Positions 8,345 through 16,584 of a DNA stretch of 64,000 bases are shown piece after piece; the first letter of the stretch is position 1; the number at the start of each line of letters is the position of its first letter. The stretch covers positions 362,108 through 426,107 of the forward strand of contig CAVBPR010000002.1 in the NCBI GenBank assembly GCA_963597355.1. The letters are read 5' to 3'. The position numbers and the translations under genes were made by a program. This DNA is from UMGS1766 sp963597355. GTDB lineage: Bacteria > Bacillota > Clostridia > Oscillospirales > Oscillospiraceae. A model generated the notes under the pieces. That model saw only the letters and a list, made by a program, of their open reading frames with translations. It was not told where the DNA came from and did no database searches.

Positions 8345-9226
8345 ATGGAGCTGATTGAAGCGTTTAAGACATATCTTACAAATGAAAAGAAGGCTTCGCA
8401 AAATACGATTAGCTCCTATGTACGCGATCTCACGCAGTTTGAACACTATTTGAGCAATGCAGAATTGAACCAAAGCTTAGACAACGTCAGTACCGAGACG
8501 ATTGAAGGCTATGATAGTTGGCTAACGGATAAAGGGAAGTCTGCTGCCACAGTTACCCGTTCACTTGCGTCGTTAAAATGTTTTTTTGGTTGGATGACGG
8601 CCTCTGGACGTAGAGCAGATAACCCTGCAGTGAATGCAAGAGGATTGAAGGTAGAACGTAAATTGCCTCAAATTTTAACAAGCCAGGAGGTAGAACTCTT
8701 GCTTGCTCAGCCTCAATGTGTTGATCCCAAAGGCTTTCGGGATCACGCAATGCTGGAACTTTTGTATGCAACGGGAATTCGTGTTAGTGAGTTGATTTCG
8801 CTTAATGTTGAACACCTGAATTTGGCGGCTGGATTTATTCGATGCCAATCTCGGGCGAAAGAGAGGGTTATTCCTCTTTATGCAGGTGCTGTTCGAGCTC
8901 TTTCTGACTATATGAGAAACGTTCGCCCCCAACTTGCGGTAGAAGGTGAACGTGCCCTGTTTGTTAATATGAGCGGCGAGCGGATGTCTCGTCAGGGCTT
9001 TTGGAAGATCATAAAGGGATATCAGGAAAAGGCGGGTATCAAGACGGATATAACGCCCCACACACTGCGCCATTCTTTTGCTGCGCATTTGTTAGCGAAT
9101 GGAGCAGATCTTCGATCTATTCAGGAAATGCTGGGGCATTCGGATATTTCTTCTACGCAGATCTACACGCAATTGGTCAACCAAAAGCTAAAGGATGTAT
9201 ATAACAAAGCACACCCGAAGGCTTAA
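8345..9226 (+). CDS. xerD: Tyrosine recombinase XerD
   Basis: 293 aa, ATG with AAGGAGG 7 nt upstream. The N-terminal SAM-like core-binding domain is residues about 1-90; the catalytic domain is about 105-290. The catalytic set is visible: Arg in ATGIRVSEL, Lys in the beta-hairpin AKERVIPL, HTLRHSFA (His, Arg), LGHSD (His) and the tyrosine nucleophile in SSTQIYTQL. The hairpin reads CQSRAKER rather than the commoner GKGNKER, a mild divergence. XerD with XerC resolves chromosome dimers at dif. The gene stands immediately before ruvCAB, so recombination functions cluster here. Confidence 0.9.
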   Translation: MELIEAFKTYLTNEKKASQNTISSYVRDLTQFEHYLSNAELNQSLDNVSTETIEGYDSWLTDKGKSAATVTRSLASLKCFFGWMTASGRRADNPAVNARGLKVERKLPQILTSQEVELLLAQPQCVDPKGFRDHAMLELLYATGIRVSELISLNVEHLNLAAGFIRCQSRAKERVIPLYAGAVRALSDYMRNVRPQLAVEGERALFVNMSGERMSRQGFWKIIKGYQEKAGIKTDITPHTLRHSFAAHLLANGADLRSIQEMLGHSDISSTQIYTQLVNQKLKDVYNKAHPKA

Positions 9227-9228
9227 AT

Positions 9229-9262
9229 AAGGCGGCGTCTAGAAAATAGGCGTCGCCTTTTC
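9229..9262 (+). terminator. Terminator after xerD
   Basis: AAGGCGGCGT pairs with GCGTCGCCTT (wobbles allowed) and ends in TTTTC. It lies 2 bp beyond the xerD stop. Confidence 0.75.
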
Positions 9263-9270
9263 AGATTTGA

Positions 9271-9299
9271 TTGCTATTATAGAACAAATGTGCTATAAT
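9271..9299 (+). promoter_or_regulatory. Promoter of ruvCAB
   Basis: TTGCTA (9271-9276), 17-bp spacer, TATAAT (9294-9299). The spacer contains GAACAAATGTGC (9282-9293), one base from the Gram-positive SOS core GAACnnnnGTTC, so LexA-type control is possible but unproven. Confidence 0.75.
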
Positions 9300-9336
9300 A
9301 ACAAAAAAATTGTAATTCGCATGGAGGTGGGTGTGT

Positions 9337-9858
9337 ATGAGGATACTGGGTATTGACCCTGGTGTTGCCACTATTGGCTTTGGCGTGATTGATGCAAAAA
9401 AACAGAACAATCAACTGATTCAATACGGAACAATTACCACACCTCCTGGTATTCCTCTATCACAGAGGCTACTCCAGATTTCTAATGATATGGATGAATT
9501 GATCCGCACATTTCAGCCAGATGAATTGGCAATAGAAGAACTTTTCTTTAATACAAATCTTACAACGGGGATTGCAGTTGCTCATGGCAGAGGAGTTATC
9601 TTATTATCTGCAGAAAAAGCGCATTTGCCTATTTTTGAATATACTCCAATGCAGGTGAAACAGGCAGTTGTCGGATATGGAAAAGCAGAGAAGAAGCAAG
9701 TTATGCTGATGACTCAGAAGTTGCTTCGAATGAACCGGATTCCTCGGCCTGACGATGCGGCAGATGCACTGGCAATTGCCATATGCCACAGTCGTTCTTC
9801 AACATCACTGCTTAATAACGAACGGGTGTTTGATGCCAGTAGGTATTCTACCAGATAA
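9337..9858 (+). CDS. ruvC: Holliday junction endonuclease RuvC
   Basis: 173 aa from ATG 9337 (GGAGG at 9323-9327); a GTG six bases upstream is the alternative. The RNase-H-like fold begins MRILGIDPGVATIGFG with the first catalytic Asp. The other acidic residues are in AIEELFF and in the C-terminal RPDDAADALAIAICH. It cleaves four-way junctions symmetrically as a dimer, working with RuvAB. First gene of a ruvC-ruvA-ruvB operon with 19- and 10-bp gaps. Confidence 0.96.
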   Translation: MRILGIDPGVATIGFGVIDAKKQNNQLIQYGTITTPPGIPLSQRLLQISNDMDELIRTFQPDELAIEELFFNTNLTTGIAVAHGRGVILLSAEKAHLPIFEYTPMQVKQAVVGYGKAEKKQVMLMTQKLLRMNRIPRPDDAADALAIAICHSRSSTSLLNNERVFDASRYSTR

Positions 9859-9877
9859 CAAGGAGAGACTTTGCGTT

Positions 9878-10489
9878 ATGTTCTATTATTTAAACGGAAT
9901 GGTCGCACATAAAGAACCGTTTTTGGCAGTTATTGATTGCAACGGTGTTGGATACGCTTGCCGAACGACTACTTACTCGCTTTCAAACTTAACAGTAGGC
10001 GAAAAAGCAAAGATGTTTACCCATGTTAATGTGAAAGAAGATGCGTGGGATATTTATGGCTTTTCTACGACAGAGGAACTTCATCTTTTTCAGCAGTTGA
10101 TTAGCGTATCCGGAGTGGGACCGAAAGCAGCGTTGGCAATTCTGTCTTCAAATACACCAGCTAATTTGGCTATGAGCATTATAACTGGAGATGAACGGGC
10201 ATTAACAAGTGCACCTGGAATAGGAAAAAAGATCGCCCAGCGAGTCATATTAGAATTGAAGGATAAGCTGACAAAAGGATATGCTGACATTACAGGCGAG
10301 AGTTTTTCTGGTTCTGGAGATACAATTATTCCAGAAAATAAAACCAGTGAGGCCGCAGCGGCGCTGGCAGTTTTGGGATATTCAAGGGACGAAATCAAAT
10401 CCGCTCTGAAGGGTGTTGATATGGAAGCACTGTCTTTGGAGGAAGTGATCCGTGCGGCTTTGCGCAGTCTTGCCAATAATGTAAAGTGA
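9878..10489 (+). CDS. ruvA: Holliday junction DNA helicase subunit RuvA
   Basis: 203 aa from ATG 9878 with AAGGAGAG 10 nt upstream; the reading frame extends back into ruvC but that part is overlap. Domain I is the OB fold (MFYYLNGMVAH...). The tandem helix-hairpin-helix motifs are VSGVGPKAALAIL and APGIGKKIAQRVIL. Domain III, which binds RuvB, is the last 50 residues. RuvA tetramers hold the junction in square-planar form and load RuvB. Confidence 0.96.
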   Translation: MFYYLNGMVAHKEPFLAVIDCNGVGYACRTTTYSLSNLTVGEKAKMFTHVNVKEDAWDIYGFSTTEELHLFQQLISVSGVGPKAALAILSSNTPANLAMSIITGDERALTSAPGIGKKIAQRVILELKDKLTKGYADITGESFSGSGDTIIPENKTSEAAAALAVLGYSRDEIKSALKGVDMEALSLEEVIRAALRSLANNVK

Positions 10490-10499
10490 GGGTGTTGAC

Positions 10500-11543
10500 A
10501 TGAGTATTGATTTTTCAGTTGATGATTTTGAAAATGAGATGTCGTTGGTTACACCTACATTGACCCAAGATGATGAAAACGAATTCTCCTTGCGGCCCAA
10601 AACACTCAGAGAATATATAGGACAGGAAAAAGCGAAACGAAATTTAGAGATTTTTATTGAAGCAGCAAAGATGCGGCAGGAACCATTGGATCATGTTCTG
10701 CTATATGGGCCTCCGGGTCTTGGAAAAACAACGTTATCCGGGATCATTGCAAACGAAATGGGCGTCAATGTGCGTATTACTTCTGGACCTGCAATTGAAA
10801 AACCAGGAGATTTAGCTGCGCTTCTGACAAATCTAAACGAAAATGATATTTTATTTCTCGACGAAATTCATCGTTTGAATCGATCCGTTGAGGAAATATT
10901 GTATCCTGCGATGGAAGACTATGCAATTGATATTATCATCGGAAAAGGACCGTCAGCAAACTCCATTCGCCTTGATCTCCCAAAGTTTACTTTGATCGGT
11001 GCGACCACTAGAGCAGGATCGCTTTCTGCTCCTTTGCGCGATCGATTCGGTGTTAACTTGCGCTTAGAACTATATAACACAGAAGAGTTAACACAAATCG
11101 TTACCCGTTCAGCAGGAATTCTAAATGTTCCCATTGAAGTGGAAGGTGCGGTTGAAATTGCGCGTCGGTCTCGCGGAACCCCGCGAATTGCAAATCGTAT
11201 GCTTCGTCGTGTTCGTGATTTTGCTCAAGTTAAGGCGGGCGGAGTGATTACACGTGATGTAGCTGATGTTGCACTGCAATCACTGGAAGTGGACCATCTT
11301 GGCTTGGACAACATTGATCGGCGGATGTTAACCGCAATTATTGAACAATATGGTGGCGGCCCGGTGGGTTTAGAGACTTTGGCAGCAACAATCAATGAGG
11401 AAGCGGTGACTCTGGAAGACGTATACGAACCTTTTTTGCTGCAAAGTGGTTTGATTACACGTACTCCTCGAGGACGTTGTGTTACGCGCAAGGCATATGA
11501 ACACCTTGGCATTGCTTTTTATGGACAAGAAATGCTGGATTAA
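10500..11543 (+). CDS. ruvB: Holliday junction branch migration ATPase RuvB
   Basis: 347 aa, ATG 10500, 10 bp after ruvA. AAA+ ATPase: Walker A GPPGLGKTT, Walker B LFLDEIHR, sensor 1 LIGATTRAG, arginine finger region LRDRFG, and a C-terminal winged helix ending in PRGRCVT. It forms hexameric rings that drive branch migration with RuvA. The family is highly conserved and the length is normal. Confidence 0.98.
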   Translation: MSIDFSVDDFENEMSLVTPTLTQDDENEFSLRPKTLREYIGQEKAKRNLEIFIEAAKMRQEPLDHVLLYGPPGLGKTTLSGIIANEMGVNVRITSGPAIEKPGDLAALLTNLNENDILFLDEIHRLNRSVEEILYPAMEDYAIDIIIGKGPSANSIRLDLPKFTLIGATTRAGSLSAPLRDRFGVNLRLELYNTEELTQIVTRSAGILNVPIEVEGAVEIARRSRGTPRIANRMLRRVRDFAQVKAGGVITRDVADVALQSLEVDHLGLDNIDRRMLTAIIEQYGGGPVGLETLAATINEEAVTLEDVYEPFLLQSGLITRTPRGRCVTRKAYEHLGIAFYGQEMLD

Positions 11544-11620
11544 ATCAAATTTCAAAAAGTAAATGTTTACGAATTTTCTAATGCCAACGCCAAAAAATTA
11601 TAGGATTTGCATAAAATTGC

Positions 11621-11649
11621 TTGACTTTTTTCCAGAAAGCTGGTATATT
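11621..11649 (+). promoter_or_regulatory. Promoter of the SigH-like sigma factor gene
   Basis: TTGACT (11621-11626), 17-bp spacer, TATATT (11644-11649), 18 bp before the start codon. Confidence 0.75.
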
Positions 11650-11667
11650 ATCTAGTGGAGCGAAACA

Positions 11668-12294
11668 ATGAGTGAACAAAAGTTAGAGCTTGTTAGACTT
11701 TCTGACGAAGATTTGATCAAACTTGCGAGAAATGGAGACCAGCGAGCAGAGGAGACACTTGTGCTTCGATTTGGGTGGCTGGTTCGCATGTGTGCCCGTC
11801 CTTTATTTTTAATGGGCGGCGATAGCGAGGATCTTGTCCAAGAAGGTATGATCGGTCTCGTAACAGCAATTCGGGAATATGATCCAGACAGGGGGACGTC
11901 TTTTCGAACTTTTGCTGAGATTTGTGTTCGCAATCGTTTGCGCTCTGCAGTGAAGGCGGCATCGCGAGATAAGCATGCCCCGCTCAATCGTTCTGTTTCA
12001 TTTGATTCTATTTTTTCGACCGAAACTGAGGCTGAAGAGGATGGATCTAATGATACAAATAACCCGGAATTACTTTTTATTCAGCAGGAAAATTTACAAG
12101 AACGCATGAGTCGAATTTATTGTCAGCTTTCTCCCCTTGAAACGAGGATTCTCCAGCTTTATCTCAGCGGGTTGTCCTATTCGGAGATCGCATCTACTTG
12201 TCGCCGGTCAATTAAATCGGTGGACAATGCCGTGCAACGCATTCGTCGCAAAGCGTCACGGCAGTCTGAACAGGGCGAATCCAGCAGTAGCTGA
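11668..12294 (+). CDS. RNA polymerase sigma factor, SigH (Spo0H)-like
   Basis: 208 aa, ATG with GTGGAG about 6 nt upstream. Region 2 is clear: DLVQEGMIGLVTAIREYDPD and TSFRTFAEICVRNRL, then AASRDKHAPLNRS, closely matching the SigH family of spore formers (region 2.4 followed by the RxKHxPLN segment). Region 4 is LSPLETRILQLYLSGLSYSEI with a helix-turn-helix ending at SIKSVDNAVQRIRRKA. SigH directs early-sporulation or transition-state genes in Bacillus and Clostridia. An acidic linker (about residues 118-135) is longer than in Bacillus SigH. It stands outside the usual ribosomal-protein neighbourhood of sigH, so orthology is likely but not proven. Confidence 0.85.
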   Translation: MSEQKLELVRLSDEDLIKLARNGDQRAEETLVLRFGWLVRMCARPLFLMGGDSEDLVQEGMIGLVTAIREYDPDRGTSFRTFAEICVRNRLRSAVKAASRDKHAPLNRSVSFDSIFSTETEAEEDGSNDTNNPELLFIQQENLQERMSRIYCQLSPLETRILQLYLSGLSYSEIASTCRRSIKSVDNAVQRIRRKASRQSEQGESSSS

Positions 12295-12348
12295 TCGCAT
12301 ATATCATGCCGATAGGCAGAATTTTCGTCAAAAGAGAGGGTAAAAACA

Positions 12349-12627
12349 ATGTTCGAAGACAAGACTTTGGTATGCAAAGAGTGCGGTAACGAGTTCGTAT
12401 TCACCGCTGGTGAGCAGGAATTTTATGCTGAGCGTGGTTTCCAGAATGAGCCTCAGCGCTGCAAACCCTGCCGTGATGCACGCAAGAATGCAGCTCGTGG
12501 CCCGCGTGAGTTCTTTACCGCAACTTGCGCTAATTGTGGCGGTGAGGCACGTGTGCCGTTCCAGCCCAAGTCCGATCGTCCTGTGTATTGCAGCGAGTGC
12601 TTCTCTCGCATGCGTGAGCAGGACTAA
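12349..12627 (+). CDS. Small zinc-ribbon protein
   Basis: 92 aa, ATG with GAGAGGG upstream, 54 bp after the sigma factor. Two treble-clef-like halves: VCKECGNEFVF...RCKPC (four Cys, two CxxC) and ATCANCGGEARVPF...YCSEC (four Cys). Aromatic FYAERGF lies between. This is the probable zinc-ribbon family common in Clostridia. Function unknown; nucleic-acid or protein contacts are plausible. It is probably co-transcribed with the SigH-like gene and is followed by a strong terminator. Codon use is GC-richer than its neighbours, suggesting high expression. Confidence 0.85.
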   Translation: MFEDKTLVCKECGNEFVFTAGEQEFYAERGFQNEPQRCKPCRDARKNAARGPREFFTATCANCGGEARVPFQPKSDRPVYCSECFSRMREQD

Positions 12628-12655
12628 TCCAAGAGTTCGTATTTCATCTATTGAA

Positions 12656-12681
12656 AAACCCCGGTCATATGACCGGGGTTT
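12656..12681 (+). terminator. Bidirectional palindromic terminator
   Basis: Perfect 26-bp palindrome made of AAACCCCGGTCAT and its complement, 28 bp after the zinc-ribbon stop. The T run is short. Confidence 0.7.
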
Positions 12682-12808
12682 CCATATGTTTGGAGGAAAA
12701 TAGATTATATGACGGTTGCGCGGTCTCTTGGCGTGATATTAAATCTATAGCTATATGGTTTACATTGCTAAGAGATCTATAGATGCTGTTTGTGGGGGTG
12801 CCCAGATT

Positions 12809-13744
12809 ATGAATCTTACAAATCTATTTTATTTTTTAAAAGTAGCCGAAAAAGAACACATAACCCGCGCAGCGGAAGAGCTACACATAACCCAACCAGC
12901 ATTAAGCAGAGCTATTTCCACGCTGGAATCCGAACTGAGAGTAGAACTTTTTGAACGAGATGGAAAGAATATTCATTTGAACGAGAATGGAATTATATTG
13001 CGTCAAACAGCAGAAAAAATCTTTTTTGAGCTAGATGAATTACAGCGAAAACTGCACGATAGTCAAGCTGGACTTACCGGTACTATCTGTATTGGTTCAT
13101 CTTTCCCTAGTAGAGAGCCTGATTTGGTACAATCCTGCATTTATGAGTTTATGCAACAGTTTCCAGAGGTTTCGATTAATTATATGCAGTATTCTCCTCA
13201 AAAACTGAGGAAAGAACTAGAAGAGCACCGAATAGACATTGCAATTACAAGCATGCCAATCCATGCAGAGGAAATTGAATGGCAGGAAGTATTTGTAGAA
13301 AAATTGGGTGTATTGATTGCTGCAGATCATCCGTTGGCAGAAAAAGCTGTGTTAAAAATTGCTGATTTACAAAAAGAAAAATTTTTCTGCAATAACTCAA
13401 ATTCAGATACTCAAGATTTAACCCGTGATTTTTGCCGGCGTGCTGGGTTTGAACCTATTATTTTCTTTCAAGGCTTTTTTCCAGAATTAATCGGTCAGGC
13501 AATCAGCCAGGGAAGAGGAGTTTCCTTTCTTGCAGAGTCGCGTTTTCGCCGGGATCAGCATTCCAGCATCCAATACAGCTGGCAGGCAAATCTAACATTC
13601 CGCCCTGTGGCAGAGAGCTATTGCTGCCGCACCTGTGGAGTCGCATATATGCGAAGAGGCTATCATTCCAAAGCTATGCGGCAATTTCAGGAATTCTTCT
13701 TGAACTATATTTCCAAGAGGCATACAGATTGGTCAAGTGAATAA
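12809..13744 (+). CDS. LysR-family transcriptional regulator (1)
   Basis: 311 aa from ATG 12809 with GGGGGTG upstream; a reading-frame extension to 12755 lacks a ribosome site. The N-terminal winged helix-turn-helix includes AEELHITQPALSRAISTLES. The effector domain has type-2 periplasmic-binding-protein architecture. It shares DHPLA, the FFCNNS segment and CRRAGFEP with the convergent LysR gene at 13781-14689, so the two are paralogues. Regulon unknown: neither neighbour is a divergent metabolic gene. Confidence 0.88.
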   Translation: MNLTNLFYFLKVAEKEHITRAAEELHITQPALSRAISTLESELRVELFERDGKNIHLNENGIILRQTAEKIFFELDELQRKLHDSQAGLTGTICIGSSFPSREPDLVQSCIYEFMQQFPEVSINYMQYSPQKLRKELEEHRIDIAITSMPIHAEEIEWQEVFVEKLGVLIAADHPLAEKAVLKIADLQKEKFFCNNSNSDTQDLTRDFCRRAGFEPIIFFQGFFPELIGQAISQGRGVSFLAESRFRRDQHSSIQYSWQANLTFRPVAESYCCRTCGVAYMRRGYHSKAMRQFQEFFLNYISKRHTDWSSE

Positions 13745-13780
13745 CAATAGAATTTCTGATGATAGTTATGTAGCTCAAAT

Positions 13781-14689
13781 TTATTTTATAAATTTAAAAA
13801 GACCATCGCGATAATTTTTTGCCGCAGAAGTGAGATAATGATCTTTTAACTCATATAGATATACCGTTCGAACACAAAAATCATCCAGTACATTGAGCAA
13901 GACATTCTTTTCTTCCCATGGCATTTCAGTTGAATGAGCTTGTTGAAAGTGAAAACGATCATTGCTGATAAAAGCGACTCCGACATTGCGACTGATCGCC
14001 GATCCAATAATTCCTGCAGATTCACCTTCAAAAATAATATTGGGTTCAAATCCGGCGCGACGGCATAACTCATAAACGGAGTCTCGATTGTCCGGAGAAG
14101 TATTATTACACATAAACCTGTCGTTTTTCAATTCGGAAAGCCATACCGCCTTTCGCTGCGCAAGCGGATGGTCTCGCGACACAACCAGTCCCAAACGATA
14201 AGAAAATAAAGTTGTGGATTGGATATCCGGATGTTCCGAGAGCGTGGTTGCAAAACCAAAATCAATCTTGCGTTGGCAGAGCAGAGTCTCTATCTGATTC
14301 GTGTTGGTCACATACATATGAAGCCCGATATCAGGATGCTCAAGAAAAAAGTTGCTATTATAATCGTGTATAAACGACGGAGCGCCAAAGATGGCACAGC
14401 TGGCAATGTGGATATTGCCAGCTTGTCCTCCTTTCATATCTTGTAATTCTTGTTCTGCATCGTCCAACTCTGTCAATATGCGGTTGACATGCTTCAGAAA
14501 AGTTCGCCCATAGGCATTGAGATGGACAGAACGATTATCTCTGTCAAAGAGTTGGAGTCCTAGTTCGGATTCCAAATTCAATATCGCTTTGCTGAGTGAT
14601 GGTTGTGCTATATGCAGTTTTTCAGCGGCACGTGTGAAATGTTCTGTTTCTGTAACTGCCTTAAAATAACGCAACTGATAAAGTTCCAT
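13781..14689 (-). CDS. LysR-family transcriptional regulator (2)
   Basis: 302 aa, ATG at 14689 with GGGAGTGATGAT upstream. Helix-turn-helix AEKLHIAQPSLSKAILNLES, then the effector-binding domain with DHPLAQRK, FMCNNTSPDN and CRRAGFEPNIIFEGE. It is convergent with, and paralogous to, the preceding LysR gene, with only 36 bp between the stops and no clear terminator. The divergent partner upstream is nnr (starts at 15004), 314 bp away. Target genes unknown. Confidence 0.88.
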   Translation of the reverse strand: MELYQLRYFKAVTETEHFTRAAEKLHIAQPSLSKAILNLESELGLQLFDRDNRSVHLNAYGRTFLKHVNRILTELDDAEQELQDMKGGQAGNIHIASCAIFGAPSFIHDYNSNFFLEHPDIGLHMYVTNTNQIETLLCQRKIDFGFATTLSEHPDIQSTTLFSYRLGLVVSRDHPLAQRKAVWLSELKNDRFMCNNTSPDNRDSVYELCRRAGFEPNIIFEGESAGIIGSAISRNVGVAFISNDRFHFQQAHSTEMPWEEKNVLLNVLDDFCVRTVYLYELKDHYLTSAAKNYRDGLFKFIK

Positions 14690-14818
14690 ATCATCACTCC
14701 CTGCTTTCAGTATACAGAATTATGTCAATAATGTATATACATTGCTGAAAAATGATAGCAGATTTGCATGGATTTCCATGACACGGTAATATTTGCCTGA
14801 TGCTTGCTTCCAATGTAA

Positions 14819-14944
14819 TCTGGAAGTGGATTCTGGGAACACAACAAAGGATATGCGATGGAAACCGGGACCCAGGACAACCCTGTTGGAAAAATACAGC
14901 TGGAGGAGCGCACCTTCACTCAGGGAGATTTATTTGCTTTTTAG
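14819..14944 (+). pseudogene. Possible coding remnant, unidentified
   Basis: The region 14690-15003 between the LysR gene and nnr holds no intact gene. One frame from 14819 to the TAG at 14942-14944 reads 41 residues ending in EERTFTQGDLFAF, and includes MSETG-like AMETGTQDNPVGK. This has coding-like composition and the look of a protein C-terminus. No start codon with a ribosome site is present. I cannot name the parent protein. Low confidence; it may be chance. Confidence 0.25.
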
Positions 14945-14961
14945 CGATAGCGTGCTAGAAT
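14934..14961 (+). promoter_or_regulatory. Promoter of nnr-alr
   Basis: TTGCTT (14934-14939), 16-bp spacer, TAGAAT (14956-14961), 42 bp before the nnr start. Confidence 0.6.
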
Positions 14962-15003
14962 ATACTCACTGAGAAGTAATTGCAAACAGGGAGGAGAGCA
15001 TCA

Positions 15004-16584
15004 ATGCGTATAGCAACAGCAGAGCAGATGCGGTATTTAGATTATACAGCGATTCATGAACGCAACATATCTTCTGTAGATTTGATGGAACATGCAGCGG
15101 TTGGATTATATGTTGCATGTTTCGATATATTAGAACATTCTCAAAACAGTAAATGCACTGTTATCTGTGGTAGCGGAAACAATGGCGGCGACGGGCTTGC
15201 AGTTGCGCGGTTGTTGATAGAACATGGTTATCGCGTAAGAGTTTTATTGGTCGGAAAACGCGAAAAAATGACGGATGATAGTCGCGAAATGGAACGCCGA
15301 TTGATAACTGCCGGCGGTACTTTAGAGGATTATGATCCTGATGCGATTGATCAACAGGAATCAATACAATTTGCAGATCTTCTGGTGGACGCAATTTTTG
15401 GTATCGGTTTAAATGCTGATGTACGCGGAAATGCCGCAAAAGCAATCCGATGCATGAACGAAAGTCCCGCTCCAGTGGTTTCTGCTGATATTGCCTCAGG
15501 TGTCGAAACAGATACCGGACGAGTGTTGGGCTGTGCAGTACATGCATCAGTTACCGTAACGTTTACTATGCCTAAGTTAGGCCAGTGTGTTGGAGACGGA
15601 GCACTTTATACAGGCAATCTTGTTGTTCATCCCATTGGCATTCCGTCGGATCTGGTTAATGCACTTCCAACAAAAGCCACGTTAATTGATGACGAATTGG
15701 TGCGCAGATGGCTTCCAGAGAGGCCTGAAGACGGGCACAAGGGTACATTTGGAAAGTGCTGTTTACTCTGCGGAAGCACTGGATATACAGGAGCACCAGT
15801 TCTTGCCTCGCGTGCGGCAATACGATCGGGCGTCGGTCTTGTTTTCCTCGGCGTGCCAGAAAAGATTTACACGATAACTGCTGTAAAGAATGATGAGGCA
15901 ATGCCATTCCCGCTTCCAGATGACGACAATGGTCTGTTAACCGAGGACGCACTTGTTCCAGCGCTGGAAAAAATGGCTGATTGCGATGCTGTGCTGATCG
16001 GTCCAGGACTCGGCCGTGGAGAAGGCGTACGCAATGTGGTGCTTCGTTTGATGAACACCGTTCAATATCCTCTCGTATTAGATGCGGATGGTATTAACGC
16101 AATTAGCAATCATATGGATGCATTGTATCAACGCAGGGAAACACCAACAATCGTCACACCACACGATGGTGAATTCGCTCGTATGGGCGGTGATTTAAAC
16201 GATGGCGACAGAATTTCGGCAGCTCAGCGATTTTCTATGACTTATGGATGCTTGCTTGTATTAAAGGGACATCGAACGATTATTAGTCTTCCAGATGGAG
16301 AGATCTTCATAAATACAACAGGGAACTCCGGCATGGCAAAAGGCGGTAGCGGAGACATACTTAGCGGCATCATCGTTTCTCTTTTGGCGCAGGGAATGCA
16401 TCCGGTCAAGGCTGCAGTATGTGCTGTTTGGATTCATGGTCGCGCCGGAGACCTTTGCCGCGAGAGGTTAGGAGCGCGGGGAATGATTCCGTCTGACATG
16501 ATTGAGGCTTTGCCAGACGTGTTTCGTGAATTGGAATCAGAGACGGTGAAAGATAGAAAGCAGGTAGGAACAAACAATGAATGA
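15004..16584 (+). CDS. nnr: Bifunctional NAD(P)H-hydrate repair enzyme
   Basis: 526 aa from ATG 15004 with AGGGAGGAG upstream. The N-terminal YjeF_N epimerase domain (about 1-210) has CGSGNNGGDGLAVARLL and ADIASGVETDTG. The C-terminal ribokinase-like ADP-dependent dehydratase (about 220-515) has VTPHDGEFARM and GNSGMAKGGSGDILSGI. Together they convert R- and S-NAD(P)HX back to NAD(P)H. The gene overlaps alr by 8 bp; the nnr-alr arrangement is common in Firmicutes. Confidence 0.94.
   Translation: MRIATAEQMRYLDYTAIHERNISSVDLMEHAAVGLYVACFDILEHSQNSKCTVICGSGNNGGDGLAVARLLIEHGYRVRVLLVGKREKMTDDSREMERRLITAGGTLEDYDPDAIDQQESIQFADLLVDAIFGIGLNADVRGNAAKAIRCMNESPAPVVSADIASGVETDTGRVLGCAVHASVTVTFTMPKLGQCVGDGALYTGNLVVHPIGIPSDLVNALPTKATLIDDELVRRWLPERPEDGHKGTFGKCCLLCGSTGYTGAPVLASRAAIRSGVGLVFLGVPEKIYTITAVKNDEAMPFPLPDDDNGLLTEDALVPALEKMADCDAVLIGPGLGRGEGVRNVVLRLMNTVQYPLVLDADGINAISNHMDALYQRRETPTIVTPHDGEFARMGGDLNDGDRISAAQRFSMTYGCLLVLKGHRTIISLPDGEIFINTTGNSGMAKGGSGDILSGIIVSLLAQGMHPVKAAVCAVWIHGRAGDLCRERLGARGMIPSDMIEALPDVFRELESETVKDRKQVGTNNE

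Noticed and set aside
8172..8354. 60-codon frame before xerD
   Set aside because: TTG start without ribosome site, overlaps the xerD start, no recognisable sequence.
12656..12681. Perfect palindrome as a regulator operator
   Set aside because: It follows the zinc-ribbon stop directly and has A/T flanks, so a terminator is the simpler explanation.
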